Notes: generated by a model not told the origin, from the sequence alone. Positions 36,301-44,192 are shown, counted from the stretch's first letter. The stretch: DNA of 64,000 bases from Lachnospiraceae bacterium (GCA_009911195.1 QXWV01000066.1:1-64000); one strand, 5' to 3'. A program made the numbers and translations.

Positions 36301-36368
36301 ACCGTAATGAACTGAAAAAGCTGCTGGAAAAGGAAAGGCAGCGCAGGCAGATGGCTGAAGCAGTCTGA
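33366..36368 (+). CDS. PrgI-VirB4 fusion ATPase of the second secretion system
   Basis: A 1,000-residue protein. Residues 1-100 resemble PrgI/VirB3 (IYIIPPNFIDTGTVFGG, then two adjacent helices at about 33-72). A highly basic linker (100-185) and a VirB4 ATPase follow, with Walker A GTSGAGKTF near 628 and Walker B IFIDETWQLIG near 853. In the first element PrgI and VirB4 are separate overlapping genes; here they are one polypeptide. It powers the channel. AGGAGGT lies 12 bases before ATG 33,366. Confidence 0.92.
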   Translation: MSIRQEENDIYIIPPNFIDTGTVFGGTIKLRNAAEALAASLLIGLPVFHLPVTLTTKIIIACLTVLPAALFAIIGINGESLTSFVINFFVYLKNRRIVGIREDTDETPEKERKPGKQQKAARKRREKKVKPKKEDYAEEFGQFKERRQARQAASAEDAGKHQKKKPGVSQMRERMREEPEPELINPSASYLPIRKIENGIIYTKDRRYVKIIEVIPINFLLRSAREQRGIIYSFISYLKISPVKLQFKVLTRRADINRHLETLREEMRLETDERCLALQKDYENLIRRIGSREAITRRFFIIFEYEPFAANRGNEESDAISALTTAVRTAKTYLQQCGNELLVPDNEDEMAAEVFYSILNRKTSVAKPLSVRVNEVIGQYINAGRRDEIGNIPAMEFIAPETIDYTHGNYVIMDGTYHTYLLVPSGGYRPQVCAGWISLLVNAGEGIDVDIFFDRQPKDRIQQKLGQQLRINRSKIKDTSDTNSDFDDLDSAIRSGYFLKEGLANNEDFYYMNILITITADSLEELEWRTNEMKKLMLSQDMEAVSCHFREEQALLSALPLVSLEKKLFERSKRNILTGSVAGCYPFTSFEMCDDNGILLGVNKHNNSLIIVDIFNSRVYKNANMAILGTSGAGKTFTMQLMALRMRRRNIQVFIIAPLKGHEFHRACSNIGGEFIQISPASRNCINIMEIRKVDSSASDILDGPQTEKSELAAKIQRLHIFFSLLIPDMTHEERQLLDEALIQTYNQKGITHNNESLPDPEDPEHYREMPVLEDVFNILKKNADTKRLANIMNRLVHGSASTFNQQTNVNLDNKYTVLDISELTGDLLTVGMFVALDYVWDKAKEDRTVEKAIFIDETWQLIGAASNRLAAEFVLEIFKIIRGYGGSAICATQDLNDFFALEDGKYGKGIINNSKTKIVLNLEDEEAMRVQSILHLSEAETMAVTHFERGNGLISTNNNNVTVEFKASELEKELITTDRNELKKLLEKERQRRQMAEAV

Positions 36369-36597
36369 TACTTACACTTTACATACGGTTTACGCATGTC
36401 AGGGGGAATCCATCCCTGTCGGAAATACCTTTATGTACGCTTTAAGTAAAGTTTACGCATATACAGTGTATCTTCCAGTTCCAGACCGGCACTGTATGTA
36501 AAGTTTATGTAATCTGTACGCAGAGTTACTTCCTATTATAATAAATACCATTCCCTGCGGCAGGCTTATATGCCGCGGAAACAAAGGAGGCTGTACC
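36369..36597. promoter_or_regulatory. AT-rich control region with repeated GTTTACG boxes and a promoter
   Basis: GTTTACGCAT occurs at 36,388 and 36,451 and GTTTATG at 36,503. The latter two are embedded in GTAAAGTTTAYG (36,446 and 36,498, 52 bp apart). TATAAT at 36,537-36,542 is a likely -10, and AAAGGAGG stands before the gene at 36,598. This suggests an internal, separately regulated promoter within the transfer region. Confidence 0.5.
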
Positions 36598-37137
36598 ATG
36601 CAGCAGAAAAACCAACAGCAGGAAAACCATTTACCGGAGATCACACGGCTGCTTTCCATGTACCATGCCCTCAGCCTTCCCCAGCTTGGACGGCTCTACC
36701 CGGAACTGACAGAGGGTAAGCTCCTGCGCCTGCTGGGGCGGCTGGAAAAAACAGGGCGGCTTGCCTTACTGCCGGAACGGGGGCTTGTCCTGTATTCAAA
36801 GGACTGCATCCCCAGCCCGTCCACCCTTGCCGCCTTCTGGGTGCTCCTGGATTTCCGGGAAGACATCACCTTCCACACGGCCAGCGATTTTCCGGTGGCG
36901 CTGACCTTCTACACCCAGTCGGATGCCTATGACGTCATCCACATACCGGAAGAAAAAGAGATGCTCATGAACAATGCCCTTTCCGCTTATAAGGAGGATG
37001 CGCCCCGCCGCATAGCCATCGTGGACCATGCCGGGCAGATACCCCTCCTTGCTATCCCCGGCACTGCCGCTTTCTGTACGGTCACGCCGGACGGGAAGGT
37101 GCAGTATTACAGGAAACAAGGAGTGACAGATACTTAA
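36598..37137 (+). CDS. DUF5697-like protein with winged-helix N-terminus
   Basis: A 179-residue protein. Residues 8-60 look like a winged helix (ITRLLSMYHALSLPQLGRLY, LEKTGRLALL). The rest is an alpha/beta domain that may fold like a restriction-type endonuclease core, though I see no clear active site. I recall it as DUF5697 in Firmicute elements. The stop overlaps the next start (TAATG), so the two are coupled. Confidence 0.6.
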   Translation: MQQKNQQQENHLPEITRLLSMYHALSLPQLGRLYPELTEGKLLRLLGRLEKTGRLALLPERGLVLYSKDCIPSPSTLAAFWVLLDFREDITFHTASDFPVALTFYTQSDAYDVIHIPEEKEMLMNNALSAYKEDAPRRIAIVDHAGQIPLLAIPGTAAFCTVTPDGKVQYYRKQGVTDT

Positions 37138-37796
37138 TGGACCGACACACTTTATCATCCCGCCTCGCGCGGATAGGGGATGACCTCCCCCGGCTTTCAA
37201 ACACCATAAATGCCATGGCAGCCAACACCGGCACCTATGGGAAAAACTATGAGGAACTTAGCCTGGATGCCGCCCGGCGCGCGGAACGGATCGCCTGTTC
37301 CCTGCGCAACCTCATCTATGCCGCAGACCTTGTGCCGAAGCCCGTCCTCATGGAAGCGGCCGCCCAGGTACACGGCATTTCCATAAGACACACACAGGAC
37401 ATCGTGGAGATCGCCCTGCCCGGCCTGATGCCGAAACGCACCAAACGCGTCAACACCACGTTCCTGACCGATCCGCTTCATGCGGCGCTTGAGGCTTACA
37501 CAAAGGGACATGACCTTCCGCATTTCAGGCAGTGCGTGGTCTGTTTTTCCCATGTGTTCGACAAGAACCTCTCCGACAGGAGGGTGCGGGACTACGACAA
37601 CCTGGAGTGCAAGCAGCTTTTAGATACCGTGGCAGGCTTCCTGATGGCCGATGACAGCGGGCTGTTCTGCGACGCCTACCACACCACGGAATTCGGGGAA
37701 AGGGACTGCACCATCCTCGCCGTCATGGAAAAAAGCCGCTTCCCCGGATGGCTGAAAGAGCGGGAGGACAGGGAAAAAAGCATATCGGATTTTTAA
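37137..37796 (+). CDS. DUF6100-like protein with possible RusA-type C-terminal half
   Basis: A 219-residue protein. Residues 1-100 are helical. The C-terminal half has RVRDYDNLECKQLLDTVAGF followed by MADDSGLFCDAYHTTEFGERD, which resembles the D-x-DN-x-K pattern of RusA-like Holliday-junction nucleases. It could act on DNA intermediates, or be a degenerate relative. It is translationally coupled to the preceding gene. The DUF label is from memory and the RusA likeness is by eye. Confidence 0.5.
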   Translation: MDRHTLSSRLARIGDDLPRLSNTINAMAANTGTYGKNYEELSLDAARRAERIACSLRNLIYAADLVPKPVLMEAAAQVHGISIRHTQDIVEIALPGLMPKRTKRVNTTFLTDPLHAALEAYTKGHDLPHFRQCVVCFSHVFDKNLSDRRVRDYDNLECKQLLDTVAGFLMADDSGLFCDAYHTTEFGERDCTILAVMEKSRFPGWLKEREDREKSISDF

Positions 37797-37984
37797 GGGA
37801 TTTTACGGAAAATCTCCCGGCTGCGGTAAAAACTGCGCCTCCCATGCGGAAATACGGGGTTTCTGCTTCCGTGCCCCCGCCATTCCTTAACCGGAGTCTC
37901 AGGCGTGTACGGTAAAAAACGCGTAATCCCATCTCCTCATGCCACCTGCTAACGCCGCATCCATTTACAAGAAAGGAGCCAGCC

Positions 37985-39109
37985 ATGAACGACACATCCA
38001 CCGCCGCATACCGCCTACTCTCCCTGACCGCCCTGTCCGGAGAGTGCAGCCCTGATATCCTGTCCCGACTAGGCATCGGCCCCAGCTATGGGGAAAAACT
38101 GGTGACAAAGCTGAAGGATGAGGGCCTCCTCAAGACACATTACAAAGACCGGCTCCGGGGATACCGGCTGGCCTGCGGCGGCAAAAAGCTCCTGCTTGCC
38201 CAGAACCCGGAACGCTTCTCATTCTACCTGTCCGGCAACACCGAAACGAACCACCCCAGAAGCGGCTACCCCAGACGGCTGCGCCTCCAGCAGGCATCCC
38301 ACATATATGCCATGCTGCTGAATGCAGGCATCACCTTTTTCCGTGATGAAAAGCCCCTGATCTTCCGGGAGGAACCGCAGGCCGGGGAATCTGTCCGGAT
38401 GCCCCTGCCCATCTTCTACCACTCAAGGGAGGTCAAGGAACTGGGCACGGAGGCCGTGAAGATCGGCAACTCCCGCATCATGGGAATCCTTTTTGCACCA
38501 GGCTGCATCTATGCCCTGTTCCATACAGGAACTGCACCGATCAAGTGGGAGTACCAGACTGAGCTGCGGGTAAAGACATTCCTTTCCCACCATATCAGCA
38601 GGGGGATCCTCTCCAGAGGGAGCATCGAGCCATGCTACCATCCGGACACGCCCATAAGGCTCCTCTTCATCGGCAGCGGTATGGACACGGCCCTGAAACT
38701 GATGGAGAGCACCGGCGGCTTCCAGAAAAGCTATTTCTGCCTGGATTCCAGTTTTGACTATTTCCATTATGTCCCGGATGATGCCGCAGGAGAGACAACG
38801 CTCCGGCTGCTCTGCTCCCCTGCCCTGCAGAAAGCGCTCCGGAGCCTGCTCCTGTCCGACCTTGAGCCTCCCTGCCCCGATTACGGGCTGGAACATGATG
38901 CCGTATCGGAGGGGATGCCGGTGCTCCTTGCCTTTGACTTCGACATGCTGCGGCTGTCCCGGTTCCGTACTGCCCTCTCCTTCCACGGGCTTGCCGGGAA
39001 TCTGGTCTGCTTCGACTTCCAGAAACCGGTGCTGCAGCAATACTTTGGGGATGCAGCCGCCATTGAAACCATTGACCTGTATAAATTTGAAAGGAGGTTC
39101 CTGCACTGA
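37985..39109 (+). CDS. Winged-helix protein of the transfer region, function unknown
   Basis: A 374-residue protein starting with a winged helix (residues 8-60: YRLLSLTALSGECSPDILSRL, LVTKLKDEGLLKTHYKD, quoted in parts), followed by an alpha/beta domain of 300 residues without a motif I recognise. Architecture and place next to the coupling protein recall replication-relaxation-type regulators. AAAGGAG precedes ATG 37,985. Its TGA overlaps the putative CTG start of virD4. Confidence 0.6.
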   Translation: MNDTSTAAYRLLSLTALSGECSPDILSRLGIGPSYGEKLVTKLKDEGLLKTHYKDRLRGYRLACGGKKLLLAQNPERFSFYLSGNTETNHPRSGYPRRLRLQQASHIYAMLLNAGITFFRDEKPLIFREEPQAGESVRMPLPIFYHSREVKELGTEAVKIGNSRIMGILFAPGCIYALFHTGTAPIKWEYQTELRVKTFLSHHISRGILSRGSIEPCYHPDTPIRLLFIGSGMDTALKLMESTGGFQKSYFCLDSSFDYFHYVPDDAAGETTLRLLCSPALQKALRSLLLSDLEPPCPDYGLEHDAVSEGMPVLLAFDFDMLRLSRFRTALSFHGLAGNLVCFDFQKPVLQQYFGDAAAIETIDLYKFERRFLH

Positions 39110-41076
39110 AACTGACAGAAAACAAAAAGAAACAGATGACGCTCTTCTTCGTCCTGCCCGTCCTGCTCATGGCGCTTGCCTATGCAGGCGGCTATGTATC
39201 CCAGTTCATCATCAACTACCGGACCTGGACTTCATCCGGGGGCACACCGGGGAACGGCACCTCGCCGGCATTCCCCGACGGCTCGCCTGGCGCCTGCCTG
39301 AAAGCGCTCACCGTATTCCCTTACAGCCTGTACGGGATCGCCCTGTGCATCGGCATCTCAGGGCTGCTGGTATTTATGGTGATGCGGATGGGCTTTGGCA
39401 GGAAAGGCACCTATGACAGGGAGCGGAACCTGACCTATTCAGACCAGGGGACTTACGGCACCTCCGGCTTCATGACGGACTCTGAGATGCGTGAAGTGCT
39501 GGAGCTGGTCCCTGACATCACGGGAAACCGGGGCGTCATCTTAGGGAAGCTGTACGGGAAAGCGGTCTGCCTGCCGGAGAAGACGCGGATGAACCGCAAC
39601 GTGGCGGTATTCGGGGCCAGCGGCAGCATGAAAAGCCGGGCTTATGCAAGGAACGTGGTGTTCCAGTGCGTGAAGCGCGGTGAGAGCCTCATCATTACCG
39701 ATCCGAAATCAGAGCTCTACGCAGACCTGTGCCTCTATCTTGAAGAGAACGGCTACACCGTGCGGGTGTTCAACCTGATCAACCCTGAGAATTCCGACAG
39801 CTGGAACTGCCTCGCGGAGATCGAGGGGCAGGAGATCATGGCGCAGCTCTTTTCCGACGTCATCATCAAAAACACCGGCTCCCCGAAAGGCGACCATTTC
39901 TGGGACAATTCGGAGATGAACCTGCTGAAGGCCCTTGTCCTGTATGTGGACCAGGGGTTCCCGCCGGAGGGAAAGAACATCGGGCAGGTCTACAAGCTGC
40001 TGACCATGAACTCCGAGAAGGAACTGGACAGCCTCTTCGACCTGCTCCCGGTCACCCACCCGGCAAAGGCGCCCTACAACATCTTCAGGCAGGCGTCCGA
40101 CACGGTGCGCAGCGGCGTCATCATCGGGCTTGGCACAAGGCTGCAGGTGTTCCAGAACAAACTGATCCGGCAGATCACCAGCTACGATGAGATCAGCCTG
40201 ACGCAGCCGGGCTATGAGAAGTGCGCATATTTCTGCATCACTTCAGACCAGGATTCCACCTTTGACTTCCTCTCCTCCCTGTTCATGTCCTTCGTGTTCA
40301 TCAAGCTGGTACGCTATGCGGACAAATACGGGGACGGCGGGAGGCTCCCTGTACCGGTACATATCCTGGCGGATGAGCTTGCAAACGGCGGATGCACCAT
40401 TGCAGACCTGACAAAGAAGATCAGCACCATCCGCTCCAGGCAGCTCTCCATCAGCTGCATCTTCCAGAACCTGCCCCAGATGCAGAACCGCTACCCGTTA
40501 AACCAGTGGCAGGAGATCATCGGGAACTGCGACACCCAGCTTTTCCTGGGCTGCACCGACGAGCTGACGGCCGAGTTCATCTCGAACCGCACCGGCGAGG
40601 TCAGCGTGGCCGTATCCAGCCAGGCAAAGCAGCTCAATACCTGGCGGGTGTCAGATTACACGCCGGAATACCGGGAGACACATTCCATCGGGAAACGCAA
40701 GCTGCTGACACCGGATGAGGTGCTGCGGCTGCCGCTGGATGAGGCACTGATCATCCTCCGGGGCCAGAAGGTGCTGAAGGTGGGGAAATATGACTACACC
40801 CTCCACCCGGAGAGCCGGAAATTAAAGGAAAGCCGGGCCAGCGACCATATCCCGGAGTGGCGCAGGCTCCCGGAATCACCGGAGCCGGACTTTTCACGGC
40901 TGATGAAGCCGGAACCGAAACAGAAGAAACCAAAGGCGCCCAGAAAGAACCCTGCCCCTGCAGGCACTGCGCCCACCGGCCCTCCCCCTGAATGGGCGGA
41001 TGAACGGCAGGCATTCTTCCCTGCGGACGGGGACTGCGGTATCGTCATGACGGACAAGAAATCCATCATGTCCTGA
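39106..41076 (+). CDS. VirD4-like coupling protein
   Basis: About 656 residues. Two N-terminal membrane helices (TLFFVLPVLLMALAYAGGY and a second near 85-105) are followed by an ATPase with a Walker A variant FGASGSMKS (about 168-177; Met where Gly is usual) and Walker B ILADELANGG (about 421). A proline-rich tail follows. It would bring the relaxase-DNA complex to the channel. The ATG at 39,136 has no ribosome site. A CTG at 39,106, giving LKLTENKKKQM, has GGAGG 9 bases upstream and overlaps the previous stop, so it is the likelier start. Confidence 0.88.
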   Translation: MKLTENKKKQMTLFFVLPVLLMALAYAGGYVSQFIINYRTWTSSGGTPGNGTSPAFPDGSPGACLKALTVFPYSLYGIALCIGISGLLVFMVMRMGFGRKGTYDRERNLTYSDQGTYGTSGFMTDSEMREVLELVPDITGNRGVILGKLYGKAVCLPEKTRMNRNVAVFGASGSMKSRAYARNVVFQCVKRGESLIITDPKSELYADLCLYLEENGYTVRVFNLINPENSDSWNCLAEIEGQEIMAQLFSDVIIKNTGSPKGDHFWDNSEMNLLKALVLYVDQGFPPEGKNIGQVYKLLTMNSEKELDSLFDLLPVTHPAKAPYNIFRQASDTVRSGVIIGLGTRLQVFQNKLIRQITSYDEISLTQPGYEKCAYFCITSDQDSTFDFLSSLFMSFVFIKLVRYADKYGDGGRLPVPVHILADELANGGCTIADLTKKISTIRSRQLSISCIFQNLPQMQNRYPLNQWQEIIGNCDTQLFLGCTDELTAEFISNRTGEVSVAVSSQAKQLNTWRVSDYTPEYRETHSIGKRKLLTPDEVLRLPLDEALIILRGQKVLKVGKYDYTLHPESRKLKESRASDHIPEWRRLPESPEPDFSRLMKPEPKQKKPKAPRKNPAPAGTAPTGPPPEWADERQAFFPADGDCGIVMTDKKSIMS

Positions 41077-41148
41077 GCTGCCCGGCAAAACAGCCTGCCT
41101 GTGGGAACCTGCAGGCAGACCAGACAATCATGAAAAGGAGACAAAACT

Positions 41149-42618
41149 ATGCCCAGAAAAGCAAAAACGGAAGAAACTGTTGTAACTGAAGAAAGCGCCA
41201 TCCTGGAGAATGCACCTGCGGAAACAGGAACCCTTATGGAGGGGGATCCCCCTGCGGAGGGCGAAATCCTTATGGATGAGGAAACACCTGCAGACAGAGA
41301 CTTCCCTATGGATGGAGAACTGCCTGGCACTGGCGAGGCTGTCATGAATGAGGAACTTCCCGGTTCTGGTGAGACCGCTGCGGAAGATGGCGCACCTGCT
41401 TCTGACAGTGCCATTACAGATGGGGATGTGCCGGAAGAAACATCCATTTCCGGGGAAAACATGGAGGCGGAAGCAGAGACCGGCAATGACAGCGGGATGG
41501 CACTGCAGCAGGAAGATACGGGGGAGGCCCCCGTCGAAGGTGATGGAGCGGCGGATAATGCAAACAATCCTGCTCCGGAGCTTTCCTCTGGGACCGGAGC
41601 GGAAGTCGGAAGCGGCACAGGGAAAAATAGCCCTGAAGTTTCAGCCCCTCCCAGAAGGCGGAAGGCAAAAGCCGCCCCTGCTCCAAAACCGGAACCGCCT
41701 GTACGGAAGACCGCCCCTTCCACCATCCTTACCCTGAATGCCGATTCGGAAGTGGAGACACCTGAGAGCAGGGAGGATACCATCTGGCATGAGCTGCAGA
41801 ACGCCTACCGCACCCGGAAGATCCTGACAGGCACCCTGGGCGGCATTGAGAAGATGGACGGAGGCGGCACTATCGCAGTCGTCTATTACAAGGACATGCG
41901 TGTCGTGATCCCCCTTTCGGAGATGATGATCAACCTCGTGGAGGATGAAGCCCATGATTACGGGGAACTGGTGCAGCGCCAGAACAAGATCCTCGGCAAC
42001 ATGCTGGGATGTGAAATCGACTTTATCATCAAAGGGCTTGAGAACGCCAGCCGCAGCGTGGTGGCCAGCAGGAAAGATGCCATGTACAAGAAGCGCCAGA
42101 TTTTCTACATGCCGGATGCGGCCGGAAATTCCCGCGTATGCGAAGACCGCATTGTGCAGGCGAGGGTCATTGCCGTGGCAGAAAAGGTTGTCCGCGTGGA
42201 GATCTTCGGCACGGAATGTTCCATCCTTGCCCGCGACTTATCCTGGGACTGGCTGGGAGATGCCACGGAACGGTTCCATGTAGGCGAGCAGATTCTTGTC
42301 CGCATCTTAAGCGTGAAGGTCCGCTCTCTGGAGGACATTTCCGTGAAAGCCGACGTCAAGAGCGTGAACGGCAACACCAGCAAGGAGAACCTGAGTAAGT
42401 GCAAGATTCAGGGCAAGTACGCCGGAACGGTCACGGACATCCACAAAGGCACCGTCTTCGTCCGCCTCCACATCGGCGTCAACGCAGTCGCCCACAGCTG
42501 CTATGACAACCGGATGCCCGGCAAGAAGGATGATGTCAGTTTCGTGGTGACGCGGATTGATGCAGACCGGAACGTGGCAGTGGGGCTGATTTCAAGGATT
42601 ATTAAGCAGAATATCTGA
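41149..42618 (+). CDS. Acidic-repeat protein with S1-type RNA/ssDNA-binding domains
   Basis: A 489-residue protein. Residues 20-80 hold about four degenerate repeats of roughly 12 residues (M-[EDN]-x-E-x-P pattern: EGDPPAEGEI, DEETPADRDF, DGELPGTGEA, NEELPGSGE). Up to about 190 the chain is acidic and disordered. Then come OB-fold-like parts: GTLGGIEKMDGGGTIAVVYY (about 225-245) and a C-terminal S1 motif (GKYAGTVTDIHKGTVFVRL near 422). A nucleic-acid-binding role in transfer is plausible. It is the last gene before a terminator. Confidence 0.7.
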   Translation: MPRKAKTEETVVTEESAILENAPAETGTLMEGDPPAEGEILMDEETPADRDFPMDGELPGTGEAVMNEELPGSGETAAEDGAPASDSAITDGDVPEETSISGENMEAEAETGNDSGMALQQEDTGEAPVEGDGAADNANNPAPELSSGTGAEVGSGTGKNSPEVSAPPRRRKAKAAPAPKPEPPVRKTAPSTILTLNADSEVETPESREDTIWHELQNAYRTRKILTGTLGGIEKMDGGGTIAVVYYKDMRVVIPLSEMMINLVEDEAHDYGELVQRQNKILGNMLGCEIDFIIKGLENASRSVVASRKDAMYKKRQIFYMPDAAGNSRVCEDRIVQARVIAVAEKVVRVEIFGTECSILARDLSWDWLGDATERFHVGEQILVRILSVKVRSLEDISVKADVKSVNGNTSKENLSKCKIQGKYAGTVTDIHKGTVFVRLHIGVNAVAHSCYDNRMPGKKDDVSFVVTRIDADRNVAVGLISRIIKQNI

Positions 42619-42626
42619 TAAAAAGA

Positions 42627-42667
42627 GCAGGTGGCCATATTCTCCCAGTATCGCCACCTGCCTTTTC
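42627..42667 (+). terminator. Terminator of the type IV secretion operon
   Basis: GCAGGTGGC (42,627-42,635) pairs perfectly with GCCACCTGC (42,653-42,661), followed by CTTTTC. It stands 9 bp after the S1-domain gene. Confidence 0.88.
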
Positions 42668-42707
42668 GTCTCTATCAATATTATTCAACAGCCGTTATTT
42701 TATCATA

Positions 42708-43097
42708 TTACATTATCTGCAGCCTGGCAAGCTGTTCCACCTCTGCCATACTCAGTTCAGAACACTCTGCAATCTCTTTAATAGTCAGCTTTCCTATTTT
42801 CAGCATCCTAAGTGCCGTTTTCTTCTTTGTCTCACTAATGCCTTCACTCTTTCCCTGATTTAAGATAGTGCGTGCTTCTGTTTCAATCAATGCTCCACCC
42901 ATAATTTCACCTACACCTTTCTGCACATTCTCATACTTCTGTGCAATCTCTCTAATCACATCATTGGAAAGCTCTATGATTGTCCGCTTGTCAAAGGCCC
43001 CGATTACTTTCTGACACTCCAGTTCATCCAGCCGCCAGGAGCCTTTCTGATGCTGCTAATCTATCCGACTCTTTGATGCCTTTTTTTATTTCTGCCA
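42708..43097 (-). pseudogene. Fragmented gene with Rpn/PD-(D/E)XK-transposase-like C-terminus
   Basis: The minus strand reads GKSEGISETKKKTALRMLKIGKL and TIKEIAECSELSMAEVEQL, the tail typical of Rpn-family nucleases and related proteins. Upstream the frame holds WRLDELECQKVIGAFDKR, but a different frame is used at the apparent start (ATG 43,099, MAEIKKGIKESDRLAAS), where it stops after 24 residues. So the gene is a composite of remnants. Confidence 0.6.
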
Positions 43098-43295
43098 TTA
43101 TTCCTCCACTTCATTGAAAACATCCCCATAGGAAGCATATCCGGATTCTGAAACGGCAACCCGCTTGGCTTCCGCAAGAATCGCCTCCATAGCCGGACGT
43201 ATCTGGCTCACTTCTTCCTTAAAATGCTCACGCAGGTCATTACCGCTGTATCCTTGGTTAATCAGATCCAACATAATCTGTTCCGCAAATTCCAT
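43098..43295 (-). CDS. Small antitoxin-like protein
   Basis: A 65-residue acidic protein (MEFAEQIMLDLINQGYSGND...) with GGGAGG before its start. I recall similar proteins upstream of RelE/ParE-type toxins in Lachnospiraceae. Its stop overlaps the start of the decayed frame below. It may be an orphan antitoxin or belong with the RelE-type toxin at 43,358. Confidence 0.55.
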   Translation of the reverse strand: MEFAEQIMLDLINQGYSGNDLREHFKEEVSQIRPAMEAILAEAKRVAVSESGYASYGDVFNEVEE

Positions 43296-43357
43296 CTGTT
43301 ATACGTCCTCCCATAATTTAAGCCTTCAAGCTATTTTGCTCAAAGGCTTTACTTTCA

Positions 43358-43690
43358 TCATGCTCTGAAAATCCTTAAAATCTTTTCCCTGCTGTCTACC
43401 AGCATATGGAAAACTCTCAATATGTACACAGTCTGCTCCCTCTCATCAATCAGGAAATAGATTTTATAATTTTTATGATACGTTTTCCTGATGCCATATC
43501 CTGCCAGTTCTTCATCTTCATCCAGCTCATGGCTTTGAGGAAACAGGCTGAGACTGTTTATTGCCTTCCGAAAGCCTCTCACCATATTGACCGCAGTTTC
43601 CGGAGACTTCAGCTCAAAGGCGATGTAGTCCGTCTGGTCTGCAATGTCCTCCTCAGCCAGCGGCAAGGTGACCACCTTATATTCTTTCAT
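43358..43690 (-). CDS. RelE/ParE-family toxin
   Basis: A 110-residue protein with the family layout: N-terminal beta strand and helix (VTLPLAEEDIADQTDYIAF), central NSLSLFPQSHEL, and the end YKIYFLIDEREQTVYILRVFH. It would be an mRNA interferase (RelE) or gyrase inhibitor (ParE). I use ATG 43,690, which overlaps the antitoxin gene by 14 bases, the usual coupled order. It lies opposite to the flanking transfer operons. Confidence 0.85.
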   Translation of the reverse strand: MKEYKVVTLPLAEEDIADQTDYIAFELKSPETAVNMVRGFRKAINSLSLFPQSHELDEDEELAGYGIRKTYHKNYKIYFLIDEREQTVYILRVFHMLVDSREKILRIFRA

Positions 43691-43847
43691 TGGTATACCT
43701 TTTCTCCAGTTCATCAAAGAATTCGTTGCAGTCCCGGCCTTTGCCTGCAGCAATGTCCCGGTAGCTTTCCATTACCATTTCCCGTATCTGTTTCTGATTT
43801 TCATCTATTTCTCTCCGATAATCCAAAACCTGCTGTGCTGGACTCAT
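43677..43847 (-). CDS. Antitoxin partner of the RelE/ParE-type toxin
   Basis: A 56-residue protein (MSPAQQVLDYRREIDENQKQ, then EMVMESYRDIAAGKG and FFDELEKRY) preceded by AGAGGTGAG and overlapping the toxin start. It lacks an obvious DNA-binding fold; a helical toxin-neutralising peptide is likely. Confidence 0.7.
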   Translation of the reverse strand: MSPAQQVLDYRREIDENQKQIREMVMESYRDIAAGKGRDCNEFFDELEKRYTNERI

Positions 43848-43985
43848 ACAACTCACCTCTTTCTTTCATATGTATCTTTAGTATACCCAAAAACATTTCT
43901 TAATACAAGGAACAAATTTGTTAAATTTTTTGCCGCTGGTTCCCTGATCCTAAGAAAAACACCATTTCCGCCCTATCCGCACCAC

Positions 43986-44062
43986 TGGCACAACATTGGC
44001 ACTAAACTTTCCCAAACTGGCACATCATTGCGATTTACAGCGCAAATCCCATATGCTAGAAT
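43986..44062 (+). promoter_or_regulatory. Tad-pilus operon promoter with three phased TGGCAC boxes
   Basis: TGGCAC at 43,986, 43,997 and 44,018 (11 and 21 bp apart) precede TTTACA (44,034-44,039), a 17-base spacer and TAGAAT (44,057-44,062) with TGC before it. AAACTGGCACA and TGCGATTTACAG are shared letter for letter with the promoter at 29,783-29,859. It stands upstream of the pilin-like gene at 44,193. The remaining 130 bp leader holds nothing else that I recognise. Confidence 0.8.
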
Positions 44063-44192
44063 TGGTATCGTGATAATCCATACACAGACGGGCACGACAT
44101 TTCCCATATGCGGCCCGCCATATAAGAAACGCAGGCAGAAAGCCCCACCCCGGCTTCCCGCCTGCGTTCTTTATCATCCGGGAGGTGTCCTA

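Noticed and set aside
42631-42858. Plus-strand 75-codon hydrophobic frame
   Set aside because: It begins inside a terminator hairpin and is antisense to the Rpn-like remnant.
43644-44192. Long plus-strand frame reading into the DUF4320 pilin
   Set aside because: It crosses the antisense antitoxin gene and the promoter; the pilin starts at TTG 44,193 with GGGAGGTG.
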